DNA of 64,000 nucleotides from Paramacrobiotus metropolitanus (GCF_019649055.1 NW_026570231.1:558001-622000), one strand, 5' to 3'; numbered from the stretch's first letter, positions 34,722-47,236 are shown. Program-made: numbers and translations. Notes: a model not told the origin generated them from the letters alone.

Positions 34722-35364
34722 GCTGAATTTTCGTTCTGAGCCGTGTAGTAAGAAATACAACCTCGTAATTTGGAAATATACGCTACTGTTGGCGTTGTAA
34801 CTCTTAACTGTAGGAAGGTACGTAAATTAACTAAATTTCGCTGGCAGAGCACGCTAGGTGGAACTAGAAAACGAAAATGAGAAGGATTTTTTCTGGTTCA
34901 TGTGGAAACAGCGGCTCAAGTTGCTGCTGGCTTTCTAACAGTTCTGGCACGGTACCGTGGTCCTGGTTCCGGTTCCAGTATGCACTACGCACCCGCTCGG
35001 CTGCAAACCGGATTTAAAAGCAAAACAAGCCAAGAGGAACGCCGAATTTTTAAAAATTACGAATTTAAAAATTGTCGAAATTATGTAATTATATTCGTAA
35101 AATAATTTGTACATATACTTACAAAACTGATGATACAGATAATCCAAGAGTTAACGTTGCAGTTTACTGCAACTTTCCCTTTCGTAAGTATAAAATTATT
35201 ACGATTGTAGGCGTTTCTGTTTTGGGCCTTGGCTGTACAGATAAAGATTACTTATCACTGGTGTATGTGAAAAATTTTCCGAGTTTACCATTTATGATCT
35301 CTGTTCCTGTTCTCAGCAGTTACAATTTAATTGAGTTATGCTTGTGTCAGCTGTATGCGTATAA
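34722..35364. promoter_or_regulatory. Bidirectional promoter region RBX1 / SEC15
   Basis: 643 bp separate the two divergent start codons, so regulatory DNA for both genes must lie here or in 5' UTR introns. A GC-richer patch at about 34930-35010 is the likeliest core. I identified no specific binding motif. Confidence 0.4.
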
Positions 35365-38300
35365 ATGGATGGGAGAAAACCGTACCCACTTTCCGTTTCG
35401 GATCAAGAAGAGCCGAAGGTTCGTGCCGTCACACGACATCATGCTGGATCAGGCGACGCCCGCACTACCGAAGACGAGGGAATACCAAATTCTTTTTCAC
35501 TGGCGAATGGGGTAGCGGAGCTTGTTCAGTCATCTGTAGAACTCGCTCAGAACTCCGTAGACGGCGATGCTCAGGCCCCTCGTTCAGGGGCCAATGGGAG
35601 AAATGCGAATGTTCATGGAGCTTTCATTCCGAAGGACATTGTAACATACTCGGCTGCTGATAAACTGGAAGCTCTAGTGCCTTTCCCTGCCACTTTACCT
35701 GCACAGTATAAGGGGCTAATAACCCAGATTGAGAATTCAAAGCATCCAAATTATCCGTTTATCCTTAGGCGGGTAAGATTGAAATTCGCGGAAACCAAAT
35801 TTTTTAATAAGAATACGCAGTGGCCAGACAGAGGTTGTCGTATAAAAATTTGTGGGACGAGATTTAAGACTGTTTCAGTGTTTGTTAAGTTATTACGGCT
35901 CGTATACGGTACATCCGGTAGCCTTGTTTTCGTTGTTGTTTTCCTCTTCATTATTCCAAACGCTTGTGTTTCAGGTTTATGAATCCGGCCACCTGAAAAA
36001 CTTTTTGCAGTATCTGGATAAGCGAGCGGAAGCTCATGACTCCGAAATTGAACGCGTTTGCGCTGCGCATACTTTAACGCTTACGGAGACTGCGCGAGAT
36101 TTAATGGCAGTCAGCAGCGGAGTGGAGGAACTACGTGACACTTTGGTTCTAGATCGTAACCGTAGTGATTCTCATTTGAAAGAAATCCAAGCTGCCGGTA
36201 AAGGAGCTACTACATGGAATACAGCTCTTGTTAACACTGCGTTGCTGATTGAAAGGATCAGTATTTTGAAGCCGGTAATCAAGACGGTCGGCGAAGCACA
36301 GTCGTGTATGGACAAGGGTCAACTGGTGAAGGCATTGCGCAAATTACACGATGCTTGGGAACGCACTCGGAAATTACCGCATCACATCCGATTAGTGAAA
36401 TCCCTGGCCGATAACATACCGTTCATGAAATCCCAGTTAATTTTGGAAGCAAAGCGAGGTTTGTGATAGAGTCGCTGAAGGAAGAGCCCCTTAATGAGAA
36501 TAAGTATCATAATTATACTATACCATCTTTTTTTCCGTTATAAAAATTTTTGAATGAAAAGGAGCATCAGTATTTTGGAGTTTTGTATTTTGCATAACAA
36601 AACGTTAGGATAGTTATGACTTATGAGTGGTTAGGTAGCATTTCGGTCCGCACTGTATTTGGAGTTTATTCCGTGCTGTTTCGTTAGGAGTGACAACTGC
36701 ACTGGAATCGATAAGGAACGCTAATTTAAAGGCGGGCTACATGACATTAAAAAATGTTGCCGAAACCAACGGTTTACACGTGGAGCCTTATCATATGCCT
36801 GCTGGGAGAGTGCTCCCCAGTCGGTACACGGAAGAAGTGGCGTTTCTTTATGACCGCAAATGGTCTTTAGATACCGCCCTTAATCTACAGCCGCTTTTGG
36901 TCTTCCGGCATGTTATGCTCAATTTTGCTCCTGATGATTTGGATGCGGACGCATATAAAGCGTATTATGAAAATTACATGGTTCAGCGCCGCAGCCAAGT
37001 GGCTCAGATGGTAACTCCGCCGAACAATATGCACAGTGTGGACCATTTTCGCTTATATATCCAGGATATTGTGGGTATATTTGCGCTGGAAACATACATC
37101 GGTGGATGTGTCTGTGCAATCGCTACCGATGCGTTTTATTCTGAACTTTGGAATGAAAATGCGTCTAATATAGCGTCGGCGTTAAGTTCCAACTGTGTGT
37201 TTATTACTGATGACGAAAATTGCGCCCAAATAAAGAACTTGATGAACCTCTTTGCGGTGGCGCTGAATTTTCTCAAGTGTGATTCTAGCCGAATTCATGG
37301 AGTACTGCAAGACATTCGTGATCATTACGGTGAGATACTATTAAGGAAATTGGTAGAGCAGATGAACGCGGCTCTCGACGAAGATAGTTTCGTTGCTGTA
37401 AGCGCTGCCAATGAAATGGAAGAACAGCGCATCTTGATAGATTTCCCGTTCAGCAAAGATCCTACCGAAAAATCGATTACACAATATCCAAAGAAGTTCC
37501 CGTTTTCCTCGAGTGTTCCTAAATTTTATTCGCTGATCAAGCAGTACATCTCAACCTTTGTCAAATTTAGTCGCGATCTGAACTTGAGTCAAAGTGAAGT
37601 GGACGAAAAAGTTCGTAAATCGATGAATACAGTGTTGTCCCGAAATCTTCGGGGGTGCATCAGTGGCCTAGTCGAGCGCGGAAGATTAACTCCAGAACAA
37701 CTGGTGCAATTGTACACCAACTGTACATATTTGGAGTATTCGTGTCGGTTTTTGGAAACGTACATTTCGGAATTGCTTAATCTGAATGCCGCTGCCGCCT
37801 CAGCACTACCAGGGCTTTCTATGCGTTTAGATAGCGACTCCCTTTTCAAGGATATCCGCTCGCAGGTTGAACAACAGGTACCTTTCTTGTTAATTTTGCA
37901 TGTTAAGTTGTTATGCATGTTGTTTGCTTGTACGTATTATAAACTAACCAGAGAGCTTAACGGAAGTACGTGTTTAACGTAAACGCGTTCCTGAATTATT
38001 ATACGAGTAAGTTACCAGTATTCGGTGAAAAAAACTTACTAGTATAGCGTATGCTTTTGTTTATTGCGCTTGCAGGTTTATACCACTCTTATGAACTCGA
38101 TTGAAGCGATGGTTGGAGAAAGTAGATTTGACTCAGCCGCACAGGAAGCAACAAATGAGCCTTCGGTTCTGTGTCAGCGCGTTATTCGGTATCTGGAAGT
38201 AGTTTTCGGCTTCATCAGGAACATGCCCTACAGCGTCTGCCAAACGGCCTGGATGACTGCCTGTAAACACATCGCCAACCAGTTGCAGGAAACCTTCATC

Positions 38301-38678
38301 CATAAATCCCCACTGATCACGATCGGCGGTGTTCAGCAGCTGAAAAATGATCTGGGATTTTACGAAGATTTCCTTCTCCGTCAAAGAGACAATACGGATC
38401 CGGCTACTCTCCTTATGGCCTTCAGCGATATTCGTCAGTTAACGGACTTGCTGCTTTTATGGGATTGGAATAAATATTTCCATGAATTTGGAAAGAAAGA
38501 TGCAAAATACAACCGAATACAGCCTCAAACAGCTTTGAACATTTTGGAAAAAATGAAAGAATCGGACCGGAAGAAAGGCTCGCTTCTGCAAAATTTGCGA
38601 AAAAACGAGCGAGATAAGAAGAAATTATTAGATACTATTATTACCCAGTTGAAAGATTTGATTAATGAGCCACGATAG
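35365..38678 (+). CDS. EXOC6: Exocyst complex component 6 (SEC15)
   Basis: Sec15 is the exocyst subunit that links secretory vesicles carrying Rab11/Sec4-type GTPases to the tethering complex at the plasma membrane. Four exons in phase (35365-35772, 35975-36458, 36688-37877, 38076-38678) give 894 residues, somewhat longer than the usual 800-820. The first 136 residues are a Ser/Gly/Asp-rich extension. The family core starts at VYESGHLKNFLQYLDKRAEAH, with the CORVET/exocyst coiled coil after it. C-terminal landmarks include PPNNMHSVDHFRLYIQDIVG, PKKFPFSSSVPKFY, ACKHIANQL and the ending LEKMKESDRKKG...KNERDKKKLLDTI, which matches animal SEC15 closely. A Rab11-type GTPase lies 22 kb downstream. 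Confidence 0.95.
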
Positions 38679-39405
38679 CTGGTGAGCTTTAATATAAAAC
38701 AGCAGTTTATTGTTGATAAACTCGCCACGTTCCTTGCCTTTCAGATGCATGCCTTAATTATGCCTATTTATGAGGGTCTAGTACACTTTTTATAACATTG
38801 CGGTTTTTCTGTCAAAAATCTACAGAAAGGTCTGGTCTTCGGTAGAACGTAATGCTGCTCGGTGATACACTTTTGTTTGTTGGCCATGCTAACCTGTGGT
38901 CCTGTGCCAGTCTTTCCTTTGATGAATGTAGTCCCTTTTATGATTGGTAGTCGGTTTGCTTTTGAATGTCTGCACACACCTTCCATTTCACTGTTCTGTT
39001 AGACTGCTTTTACTGACAATATACACTAAATCAAACGCAGAAAAAATTTCGGACCGGTTAGGCCCTCGACTGCTCATTTGAGCAGTCGCAAATTTTTTTA
39101 TTGCTTTTGTGTTTGAACCGAAGTCCTTCTCAAAACAATCTAAAATCTACTGCAACAACATCCATTTTCTACAAAATCTACCGGAGACCTACAATGGAAC
39201 ACATAACAAAATGAAAAAGGAGGAAAAGTGTTCAACGCATCAAAGATAATCACAAAGTTAAAATAAACCTATCGACAGCCGAGAAATACCGCAACCAACG
39301 AGAATTAAAGCACCAATACATCGTTTTGAAGAAAAACTTTTCAAAAACTTAAGTAACTCTTGTAACGGGTCTGCAAAACTCAAAAAACTATGTATTCACA
39401 AAACA
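38679..39405. other. Convergent intergenic region with stem-loop
   Basis: Between the stop codons of SEC15 (plus) and the PNRC-like gene (minus). A minus-strand AATAAA at 39097-39102 could end the PNRC-like transcript. Beside it, at 39067-39088, is a perfect 9-bp stem (CGACTGCTC / GAGCAGTCG, loop ATTT) followed by a run of seven T. Confidence 0.4.
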
Positions 39406-40149
39406 TTAGGCGCTAACTTTGAGCAAGGCTTTGAGGCCCATTGAAAGCATCTGGCAAGTTGCAGCAGTATCCATACTGCGTGCAGCCATGACGGACGTCA
39501 GAGTCTCAAAATTACTCAACGTATTCACAACACCATCCTCGTCATAGTCATCTTCGCTCACATTTCCAGACTGCGTTTCACTCGATGAGGAAGACGTCTC
39601 GCCAGTGGAATTCGACCCTAGCAGCCAATTATCCGGAGGTACAGGAAAATCTTCCTCCTTAGGTTCATTTTTAGCAGACTTACGACTGGCGTACAAATGC
39701 ATCTTTGGTTTTCGTGGTGCAGATTCTTTCTTTGGGTGTTTGTCCATTCCACTCGACTTCGCCACGGACACAGTTTTCGAGTGCAATACAGCTTCACGGA
39801 TGGGCTTCGTTTCGCCAATGTTGCGATGCATAGCAGATTGTCGAAGTTGTGCGTTTACATGCAATACTGGATTGGATGCTGGAATTCCGCTATTATGCAG
39901 CAGAGCAGCATGAGAAACCATGACAGGAGAACTCGGATAGCTGAAGGGGCACGATGACGACGGGACAGTTACATTCTGATACAATGATGCTATGGGGACC
40001 TGGTGAGATCCAGGAGGCATGAAATTCACAGGTGATGATGGATGAGATCGGGAACCAGTATGCGCTGGACCAGATGAGCTGATCGATCGATGGCGACCCA
40101 GCGCCTTCTTGCTCGCTTGCGTTTTGCCTGGATGTGATGCCACGTCCAT
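39406..40149 (-). CDS. PNRC-like protein (proline-rich nuclear receptor coactivator family)
   Basis: PNRC proteins bind nuclear receptors and, in vertebrates, bridge Upf1 to the Dcp1a decapping complex. This intronless frame of 247 residues begins at ATG 40149; the upstream GTG frame is not needed. Most of it is Ser/Pro/His-rich and disordered. Two features match the family. One is a KMHLYASRKSAKNEPKEEDFP...VPPDNW block, like the YAGAKFSEPPSP...PPxHW region that binds SH3 and Dcp1. The other is a C-terminal end MLSMGLKALLKV, closely like the LKTLLKV nuclear-receptor box at the end of vertebrate PNRC1/2. An acidic Ser/Asp-rich stretch lies between the two. The protein is longer than vertebrate PNRC2 (about 139). 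The call rests on two short motifs in the right order, so it is moderate. Confidence 0.62.
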   Translation of the reverse strand: MDVASHPGKTQASKKALGRHRSISSSGPAHTGSRSHPSSPVNFMPPGSHQVPIASLYQNVTVPSSSCPFSYPSSPVMVSHAALLHNSGIPASNPVLHVNAQLRQSAMHRNIGETKPIREAVLHSKTVSVAKSSGMDKHPKKESAPRKPKMHLYASRKSAKNEPKEEDFPVPPDNWLLGSNSTGETSSSSSETQSGNVSEDDYDEDGVVNTLSNFETLTSVMAARSMDTAATCQMLSMGLKALLKVSA

Positions 40150-40260
40150 GGCAACACAGTACTCATCCACGAGGAAACACGAAATAAAATTTACAAATGA
40201 CTAAGGCTGGGAATACACTGGCGGGAAGGATGGCGTTATTAAAATTTAAATATGCATCAG

Positions 40261-41014
40261 CTATATGAATCCAAGCGAATTAGGAGGATGTACGGTCGAA
40301 GCAGTAACATATATCGTTCTTTGTTCCACTTCTTTTAGCAATGCTCTTTCAGTCTTCCTTTTGTCAGCTTGGCATCCACCATGCAGGACGCTTGGAGTTC
40401 GTAGCTTGCTATTACAAGACAACAATTTGGCTTTAGTACAGACGCATTCAGTAACCGTAGGAATGAAAGTTAAGGAATTCATATTCAGCCGGGAGAATAT
40501 CAATACAGCAACAAGAACTACTGGAGGAGATTTTATTGTTAATAAATCAAGTGATCAGGCTGATCCAGGCGCAAGGTAAACAGTACGTAAACAATGCAAC
40601 TTATTACTTATAATACAAAACTCAAAAGGTCACAACATTAGGGTTTCGTTTTCGTACCTTGCACGGTAACGGATCTCCTTCTTGTCTGACAAGAGGTAGT
40701 AAAAATGTTGTGTAACCTGTTAGAAAATCTTCCCTGTTGGAGTTCAAGGGAAGTTTGCTGTTAGATGGAATAAACGATCTTCCAAAAGATGGTCTAAAAT
40801 ATTTTTGTAACACAGATCTCGGCCGCATTTTCTTTGAAACTGTTATGCTCGCTTTGGCAAGGCATTCCTTTTTAAAGCGTAATCTGTATCCCACTTGCGG
40901 TACATTCGCTGGTAACATGTTGTTTAATCTGCCGAAAATGATTCGCCAGACTTGGTTCACCAATAACATCGAAGAAATATAGTTTCTAGTTGTGTGATTG
41001 GTCATATATGACAA
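40261..41014 (-). CDS. Tentative unrecognised gene, basic protein
   Basis: The frame 40622-41014 (minus) opens with several ATGs, and its first 90 residues are basic with few acids (KKECLAKASITVSKKMRPRS), as in a mitochondrial targeting region or an RNA-binding protein. A spliced alternative uses exons 40717-41014, 40658-40685 and 40261-40408. Its phases close and it yields a well-charged C-terminus (DKKEIRYRARSKLRTPS...ALLKEVEQRT) ending at 40261. However, its first intron would be only 31 bp, below normal limits, so one of the boundaries must be wrong or the simple open frame is right. I recognise no family. Confidence 0.3.
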
Positions 41015-41514
41015 AGAGGTCTGACGTCACTTTTTCTCGAACAGTCAATTTTGCAAAGCTTCTCCGTACTCCATGTGATCACGGCAGCCAGGCAGCTGAT
41101 CTTTAATTTTCGTAAGTGTACTGCTCCCCGCAGGCGACAGCAAGTCACATTTGTAAATTAGTGTTGGTGGCGATGGTGGCGTGACCACGAAACGGCCGCA
41201 AAAATCACCTCAAAAAATCGCAACAATAGAGTGACTCACTCATTCATTCAAATTCCGGAGACTGGACTGAGCCTGGAGGTGAGCAACAACAAATGCTTGG
41301 CGGGTTCTTACGATTTCTCATTTCTGAAAAAAGAATCTAGTTGAACTGGCAAATACGTACAAAGACGTATATGCGTACTTCCGTCAGATTTCTTTTTATC
41401 TTTAATAATAGTTCTGCAGTTAACTGTAAAGCTACTTGCAGTAAGTAAACTAACAGCCTTTACTGTACCGCAGTGATTCCAGCAAGTATTTAATTTTGTA
41501 TTTTTATTAGAGAG
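41015..41514. other. Intergenic, upstream of PEN-2
   Basis: No gene visible. It should carry the PEN-2 promoter and, on the other strand, that of the tentative gene. Confidence 0.35.
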
Positions 41515-41826
41515 ATGGATTTGAGTAGAAAGACCGATGCCTTTAAAGTGGACCTCTGCAGAAAATATTTCTTGGCTGGATTCGCTTTGCTACCTTTCTT
41601 GTGGTTGATCAATGTGATTTGGTTCTTCAAGGATGCTTTCCTACGGGATCTTTCCGTTAACGACGATAGAAGAAGAATTCGTCGCTATGTTATCCAGAGC
41701 TTCATCGGATGTGTGATCTTTACTGCGGGATTACTGGCTTGGATTGTCATCTTTCAGACGAAGCGTATTGAATGGGGAGCCACGGCCGACTACATTTCTT
41801 TCATTGTACCTATTGGATCACCCTAA
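41515..41826 (+). CDS. PSENEN: Gamma-secretase subunit PEN-2
   Basis: PEN-2 is the smallest of the four gamma-secretase subunits. It triggers presenilin autoproteolysis and is required for Notch and APP cleavage. The single-exon frame encodes 103 residues, the usual size (101). Conserved landmarks are LCRKYFLAGFALLPFLWLIN (first hydrophobic hairpin), VIWFFKDAFL, a second hydrophobic segment (VIFTAGLLAWIVIFQ), the WGA motif near residue 91 and the C-terminal DYISFIVPIGSP. The family's DYLSF motif is required for complex assembly and is preserved as DYISF. An 11-bp-arm palindrome (41926-41948) lies 100 bp downstream. Confidence 0.96.
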   Translation: MDLSRKTDAFKVDLCRKYFLAGFALLPFLWLINVIWFFKDAFLRDLSVNDDRRRIRRYVIQSFIGCVIFTAGLLAWIVIFQTKRIEWGATADYISFIVPIGSP

Positions 41827-43520
41827 GAAAGAAAAAACTCTGAGCTCTTCGGTTTGGTCTTTGTGCTGTAGAGATATAGTTCTGTTCGATTATATGAAAC
41901 TTCATTTAGTTACTAATTATTATTGGTGTTACTAATTATTAGTAACACAAAAAAAATCGAAACCAGCGATTAACCAGTTTCGAAAAAGTCTCGAAGCGAA
42001 CTGTTGTCACTTGTCATTCACAGGTCTCGTTTTTAATTTTTTATACTTATTGTTTACAACTTTACAGTTAGCTTGTGTTGGAAAATGCTGATCTCTTTTG
42101 TTGTTTATAATTTCGGCACACTTTGGCTTGCATTAATATAAATTTTTTGAAGCGTAATGCTTTTGTTTTATCTGTACAAGTTCTTTAATACCTGAAATGT
42201 AAATCACTCCAGAGCCCTGACGTATTTAGTAACCTTTCCTTTTTTACGTTCTTGTTAATTTTGCAGTCTTCTGTTTCCGTGTTCTTGCAAGTGTTATGAA
42301 TGGTTAATAATTGTGGAGTCATTGAATTTGATCAAATTGGTGTCGCCGCGCAGCAGTACTTAAAAGTCAGTCTAAACGATTTAGAGGTGCTTGGAACTCT
42401 GTTAACTGTTAAGATACGAATACCCGATAGCGAATACTCATACCAGTTTTTGGTACGAATATTATATACCGAAATACGCTCTGATAATATCCAAAGGATT
42501 CAAGGTTATTTTATAAATGCAACTCTGTTGTGCCGTATTTTAGTAATTATACTTCTCGCTGTTTGTACCTAGCTATCTACTCAATAGTAAAAAAGGTACA
42601 GTATTACTTTTGGCTGAAGCAATTAAATTAAAAATTGACACAGTAAGTGTTTCAAAAAGACAAAAGTACTGTGAGGGTTTGTATGTCTGAACCTTCGATT
42701 TCTTTATCAGTGTCCTGAGGCACGAGTTCGAAAACATGATAATTTGATGATAATGAATAATGATCATATCGGTATTATCGGTAACATACACGATGCTCAT
42801 CATAAATAAAACACGACACAAAAATAACAATGCAATGCATGGAGAACGGAAAAATCATTACCGGCAGTCCAGACACCACCGTATTAATCGTGATTTTACT
42901 CATTTGATTGTTTTATACCAAATCGACCACAGAAAGCAAAATTAATGATAATAAAATATTTTGTTACGTTAGTACGTACTGGTTTTGGGAGCGAAAGTAC
43001 GGCATGCGATTGCGATGTTTTTGTCTGTCATGACTCATAAATTCATAATGACGCAGTAGTGCGCCAGTAAAAAGCAATCATAGAGTATTTTACTGTAATT
43101 TTTATCGATAATAAATAGTAATTCATTTAATCTGTATTTTGCAGTACGAGTACGAAAGTAATCCAAACTTGTTTCGTTAACTGTGCAAGAAAAATCATTC
43201 CCGATAAGCCATTCTGAAGCCCAATGTGCATGTGTTAAAATGTGTTTAATGTGACTGTCAAGTATGAACAAGACTTACTGGCGTCTTTGCGTATACTTTA
43301 GCCGAGTCTAGCGTATTTTTTTAAATTTTATCTCCTTGTTCTTTTGGTTTTGTGTTCCGTTTTCACATTTCGCTTCCGCGCCAGTTTTATTGATATTCCT
43401 TTGCGATCGTCCACTCGGTTCTTCATTTTTTCATCAGCTCTGGTAGGCGTCGCTTCTGTACATCGCTTTTGAAGTCACGAGCAAAGACATTTAGAGAGTC
43501 AAAATTCGACTGCTTGGACA
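41827..43520. other. Intergenic
   Basis: 1.7 kb of AT-rich DNA between PEN-2 and ATG7. At 41926-41948 is a near-perfect inverted repeat, GTGTTACTAAT, one base, ATTAGTAACAC. The frame at 42300-42572 has no family resemblance. The ATG7 promoter should lie at the right end. Confidence 0.4.
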
Positions 43521-46500
43521 ATGGGTGAGGACGATCAGGAAGGTAGAAGCCAGCGTGTTCTTCAGTTTGAACCCTTTTCGTCGTGCATTGATGCTGGTTT
43601 TTGGAGTGTGATTACGAAAAAGAAATTGGAAGATTACGGTTTGGATGAATCGTTTCGGAAGATTTACGGAACTTATACAATAGGTACCGTCATCGGCGTA
43701 CAATAATACAAGTGCATGTCACATGTGCAATAGTGAATACGAGTACTAATAGTGGTTGTCTTTTGTGCAAAACGGTATTAGTGCTGTCGCAGTTACGTTG
43801 TTTTCTTGTAAATGATATCAAAATGATATTTTGATCTTTGGTTGGTCAGTCTTCAGTATAGCAACAATGTGCTGAACTATAGGAAGTTCTGCGAATCTCC
43901 CGTGTTTGATCAATTTGGATCATGATGCGACTAGGGACCAAACAACTTTTGGAGCGCGATGGTATCCCGTTTATGGGAAATTGCGGATATTTAATACGAT
44001 TGAAAATTTTCGAGATGCTGATAAGCAAATGTTAGCTTCCGACGCTGCATCCGATGTAAGAAAACCGATTGCTTTATGTTTACTTGTTTTTTTCCGCTGG
44101 TTTGCCTGTATTGAATCTATTGATTGTGAGTATTCACTTTTCAGGAACATTTCATCTATTAAGCTTTTTTATCGCATTATTTAATTGATTCCTATCGCTT
44201 TTTCTCTGTTTGATTGCGAATTTTTCCGTCATAAAACATCCTCGATTTTTGCTATTGTACGATTGTAGTGCTACCATAAATGATAAATATTGTGCAGTTT
44301 TTGTAATTTTCTATTTGACTATATCTGTGCGGTTTCCAGATATGGCAAATTATAACGTCTGGCGAAGCTTTAAAAAATCCCTCTCTTCTAAGCCGGTTTT
44401 ACATGCTGTGCTTCCTGGACCTGAAGAAATACATCTACAATTACTGGTTCCTTTTCCCAGCACTCGTATTTCCCGACAAATGGGTACATGAACGGGAGGC
44501 TAGAAGAGTGGGCAGCGTTTTTTCTGAGCAGGAATTGACAGATATCAGCACTTTCGTGGATAAACTGTGCTACCAACACAATGCCTTCCTTATTTCCCAT
44601 GAAACTCCGCTAAGACTGTGCCTACTGGAAGAACTTCCTGTGTTGTTATCGGGCAGTGCTCAGGTGGGTGATGTGATTTACGTTAATTTTGACATAACCT
44701 TTCTGTGTTTCGCTCTTCCTTGCACTGAATATGCTGCAACTCGCACTTTTGTTGTACCTTTAAATTGATAATTAGATTGTAAATAATCAGTACGCGTACG
44801 GCGTTTAGCTTGGACTATCATACAAGAAATATTGCAAAATCCTCCGTGCACTCATATGTACTTTCCATGTCGCAATTCCAGATTACGTTTGTTGTTTGTG
44901 ATGCTTCGGTACTGCCTGACAATCCGGGATGGACAGCCAGAAATGTGATGGCGTTGTTAGCTTACCATATTCGGCGTCATCCATCGTACAAGCACATGCA
45001 GATCCTCTGTTACCGCGATAGGTTTCGCGACGGTGTGCGGGACATCTCTCACAGTGTGGTGTTTGATTTGAGGCCGGTGTTTAGTCCCAAGCAGGGTGTG
45101 TAACAAGTAACTTTTTTAACTATAGTAAGTATGTATGCGGATTTTTTGCGTTTTCAGCTGCAGAAAATGTTGCGGTGCCGAATGGTGTTGGATGGGAAAA
45201 GAACGAGAAAGGCAAACTGGGGCCGCGTCAGGTTGATCTGAGCGGTCAGCTGGATCCAATAAAACTGGCGGAGCAAGCAGTTGATTTGAACCTTAAACTG
45301 ATGCGATGGCGATTAGTTCCGGAACTGGATTTAGCAAAAACTGCTGCTGTCAAATGCTTGATTGTGGGATCGGGTACCCTTGGGTGCAACGTTGCAAGAT
45401 GCTTAATGGTAATTAGGAATTTTGCATACCTGATATAACATTTTTTCAGGTATACGATATTACTTTCTGATTTGCCGGTTTTTCGCTATCAGTTTTTTAT
45501 GCATTATATTGGATTAAGCATTTAAAATCCTTTTCGACTGGGTTCCTGTACTTCCGTATATTCAATTTTGCACTTTCGATCATGATTGTAACTGTACTAT
45601 TTACGTATCTGCATTTTATAGGGTTGGGGAATAAATAATTTGACGTTCATCGATAATGCCCGGGTATCATACTCTAATCCCGTAAGACAGAGTTTATTTA
45701 CCTTTGAAGACTGTTTGAATGGCGGAAAAATAAAATCACAAGCGGCATCTGACGGAGTGAAGAGGATTTTTCCCAGTATGGTAGGCAATCATCTGCTGCA
45801 CTCCTTTGGCCTGAATTCCAAATGTTTATATACTTTTACTGTTTGCGCGAATAGAATTCGGTTGCGCATCAGTTCAGCATTCCTATGCCGGGCCATCCTG
45901 TTAGTGAGCACGTGCGGGATAAAACGGCCGAAACTATTCGCGCTCTGGAAAGTCTTGTTGATGAGCATGATGTGCTTTTTCTTCTTATGGATACAAGAGA
46001 AAGTCGTTGGCTTCCCACCTTACTGGGGGCAGCGAAAAGAAAGGTAAATGGATGCATTGCGCTTTTAGTCGTAGCATATGGTATTACGAAAGGAAAATTT
46101 TAGATTGTAATCAACGCTGCTTTGGGATTTGATTCGTATTTGGTTATGAGGCACGGTATGATCCATGAAAACATTCCAACATCCGACAAGGCTGTTCGGC
46201 AAAGATTGGGTTGTTATTTCTGTAATGATGTCGTCGCACCCGGTAATTCCACGAGGGATCGGACCCTTGATCAGCAGTGCACGGTTACCCGACCCGGTAT
46301 TTCCATGATCGCCGCCGCACTGGCAGTAGAGTTGCTGGTCACTTTACTTCAGCATCCTCTTGAGTGAGTGTCTGGGTCCTGTTGAATAATATCAGATGCT
46401 TCAAATATGCTTTTTTCAATACATGCAAAGTTTTGCATGGACGATTACTGGATGGGGATTTTTAATAGAAGCTTTAGTGTAGAGAATTCACGATCACCTA

Positions 46501-46936
46501 ATTATGTTGTTGCTATTCTGTGAAGTGGGTGACAAGTAGGCCCTTGAGCCTTTTAGGCCTTTGATTTTGCCTACGCCGTTTGTTTTGCAGGGCGGAAGCA
46601 CCAGCGGATGTCGCCAGTGAAGATAGCTATTTTCCATCGGATGCAGATTCGGTTTTGGGAATGGTTCCACATCAAATTCGTGGTTTCCTTTCCCGTCATA
46701 AAACGGTTTTGCCGGCCACATATGCATTTGATAAGTGTACCGCATGTTCGGACATTGTAATTCAAGAGTATCGCAGCAGAGGCATGGAATTTCTCTTTGA
46801 TGTTTTTAATGGCCCAGCTTCGTTTTTGGAAGATTTGACTGGATTAAGCAAACTGCATGCCGATTCTGAGAAAGCCGAAATCTTAGACTTTAGTGATGAT
46901 GAAAGTATCACCAGCGTTCCGGAGCCGGTCAACTGA
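43521..46936 (+). CDS. ATG7: Autophagy E1-like enzyme ATG7
   Basis: ATG7 activates both ubiquitin-like modifiers of autophagy, ATG12 and ATG8/LC3, and hands them to ATG10 and ATG3. Nine exons in phase: 43521-43683, 43883-44055, 44340-44663, 44882-45095, 45158-45408, 45622-45780, 45855-46043, 46104-46363, 46591-46936; 692 residues against 703 in humans. The N-terminal domain starts [15 protein letters not shown]. The adenylation domain has the nucleotide loop [12 protein letters not shown] near residue 360 and [13 protein letters not shown]. The catalytic cysteine lies in RTLDQQCTV at about residue 550. Zinc ligands are paired as CYFC and CTAC, and the C-terminus has FLEDLTGL and an acidic DFSDDESI tail. 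The loop between MRHG and LGCYFC is about 20 residues shorter than in humans. Confidence 0.96.
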
Positions 46937-46954
46937 TTGATGCGTTCCACAGCA

Positions 46955-46960
46955 TTTATT
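46955..46960 (-). promoter_or_regulatory. Polyadenylation signal, CDK gene
   Basis: A minus-strand AATAAA 277 nt past the CDK stop codon and only 18 nt beyond the ATG7 stop on the other strand. If used, the CDK 3' UTR would almost reach the ATG7 coding end. Assigned by position only. Confidence 0.4.
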
Positions 46961-47236
46961 GCTTTATGCATACATTTCCGGGAACGATCAATTCAGAGTT
47001 TTCAAATTAAAAACTGAGACAATTACGCGATTTATCATATCCACACAAGCATAATTCAACTTTTACAGATTCTTTCAAAATAATCCCCTCGATCAATCCA
47101 ACGTCAATTCAAAAGAGATTTGTTAACAGGTATTTTTAAACCCAAAACGGACAAATATGCATACCTTGAAACTGCCGTAAATGTAACAAAACAATGCAGC
47201 AATAACTGTACGAAGCGCATCTTTTCCAAAAAAATT

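Noticed and set aside
39067-39102. Stem plus T-run read as a bacterial rho-independent terminator
   Set aside because: The window is clearly nuclear eukaryotic, so that reading does not apply. It is kept only as a possible RNA element.
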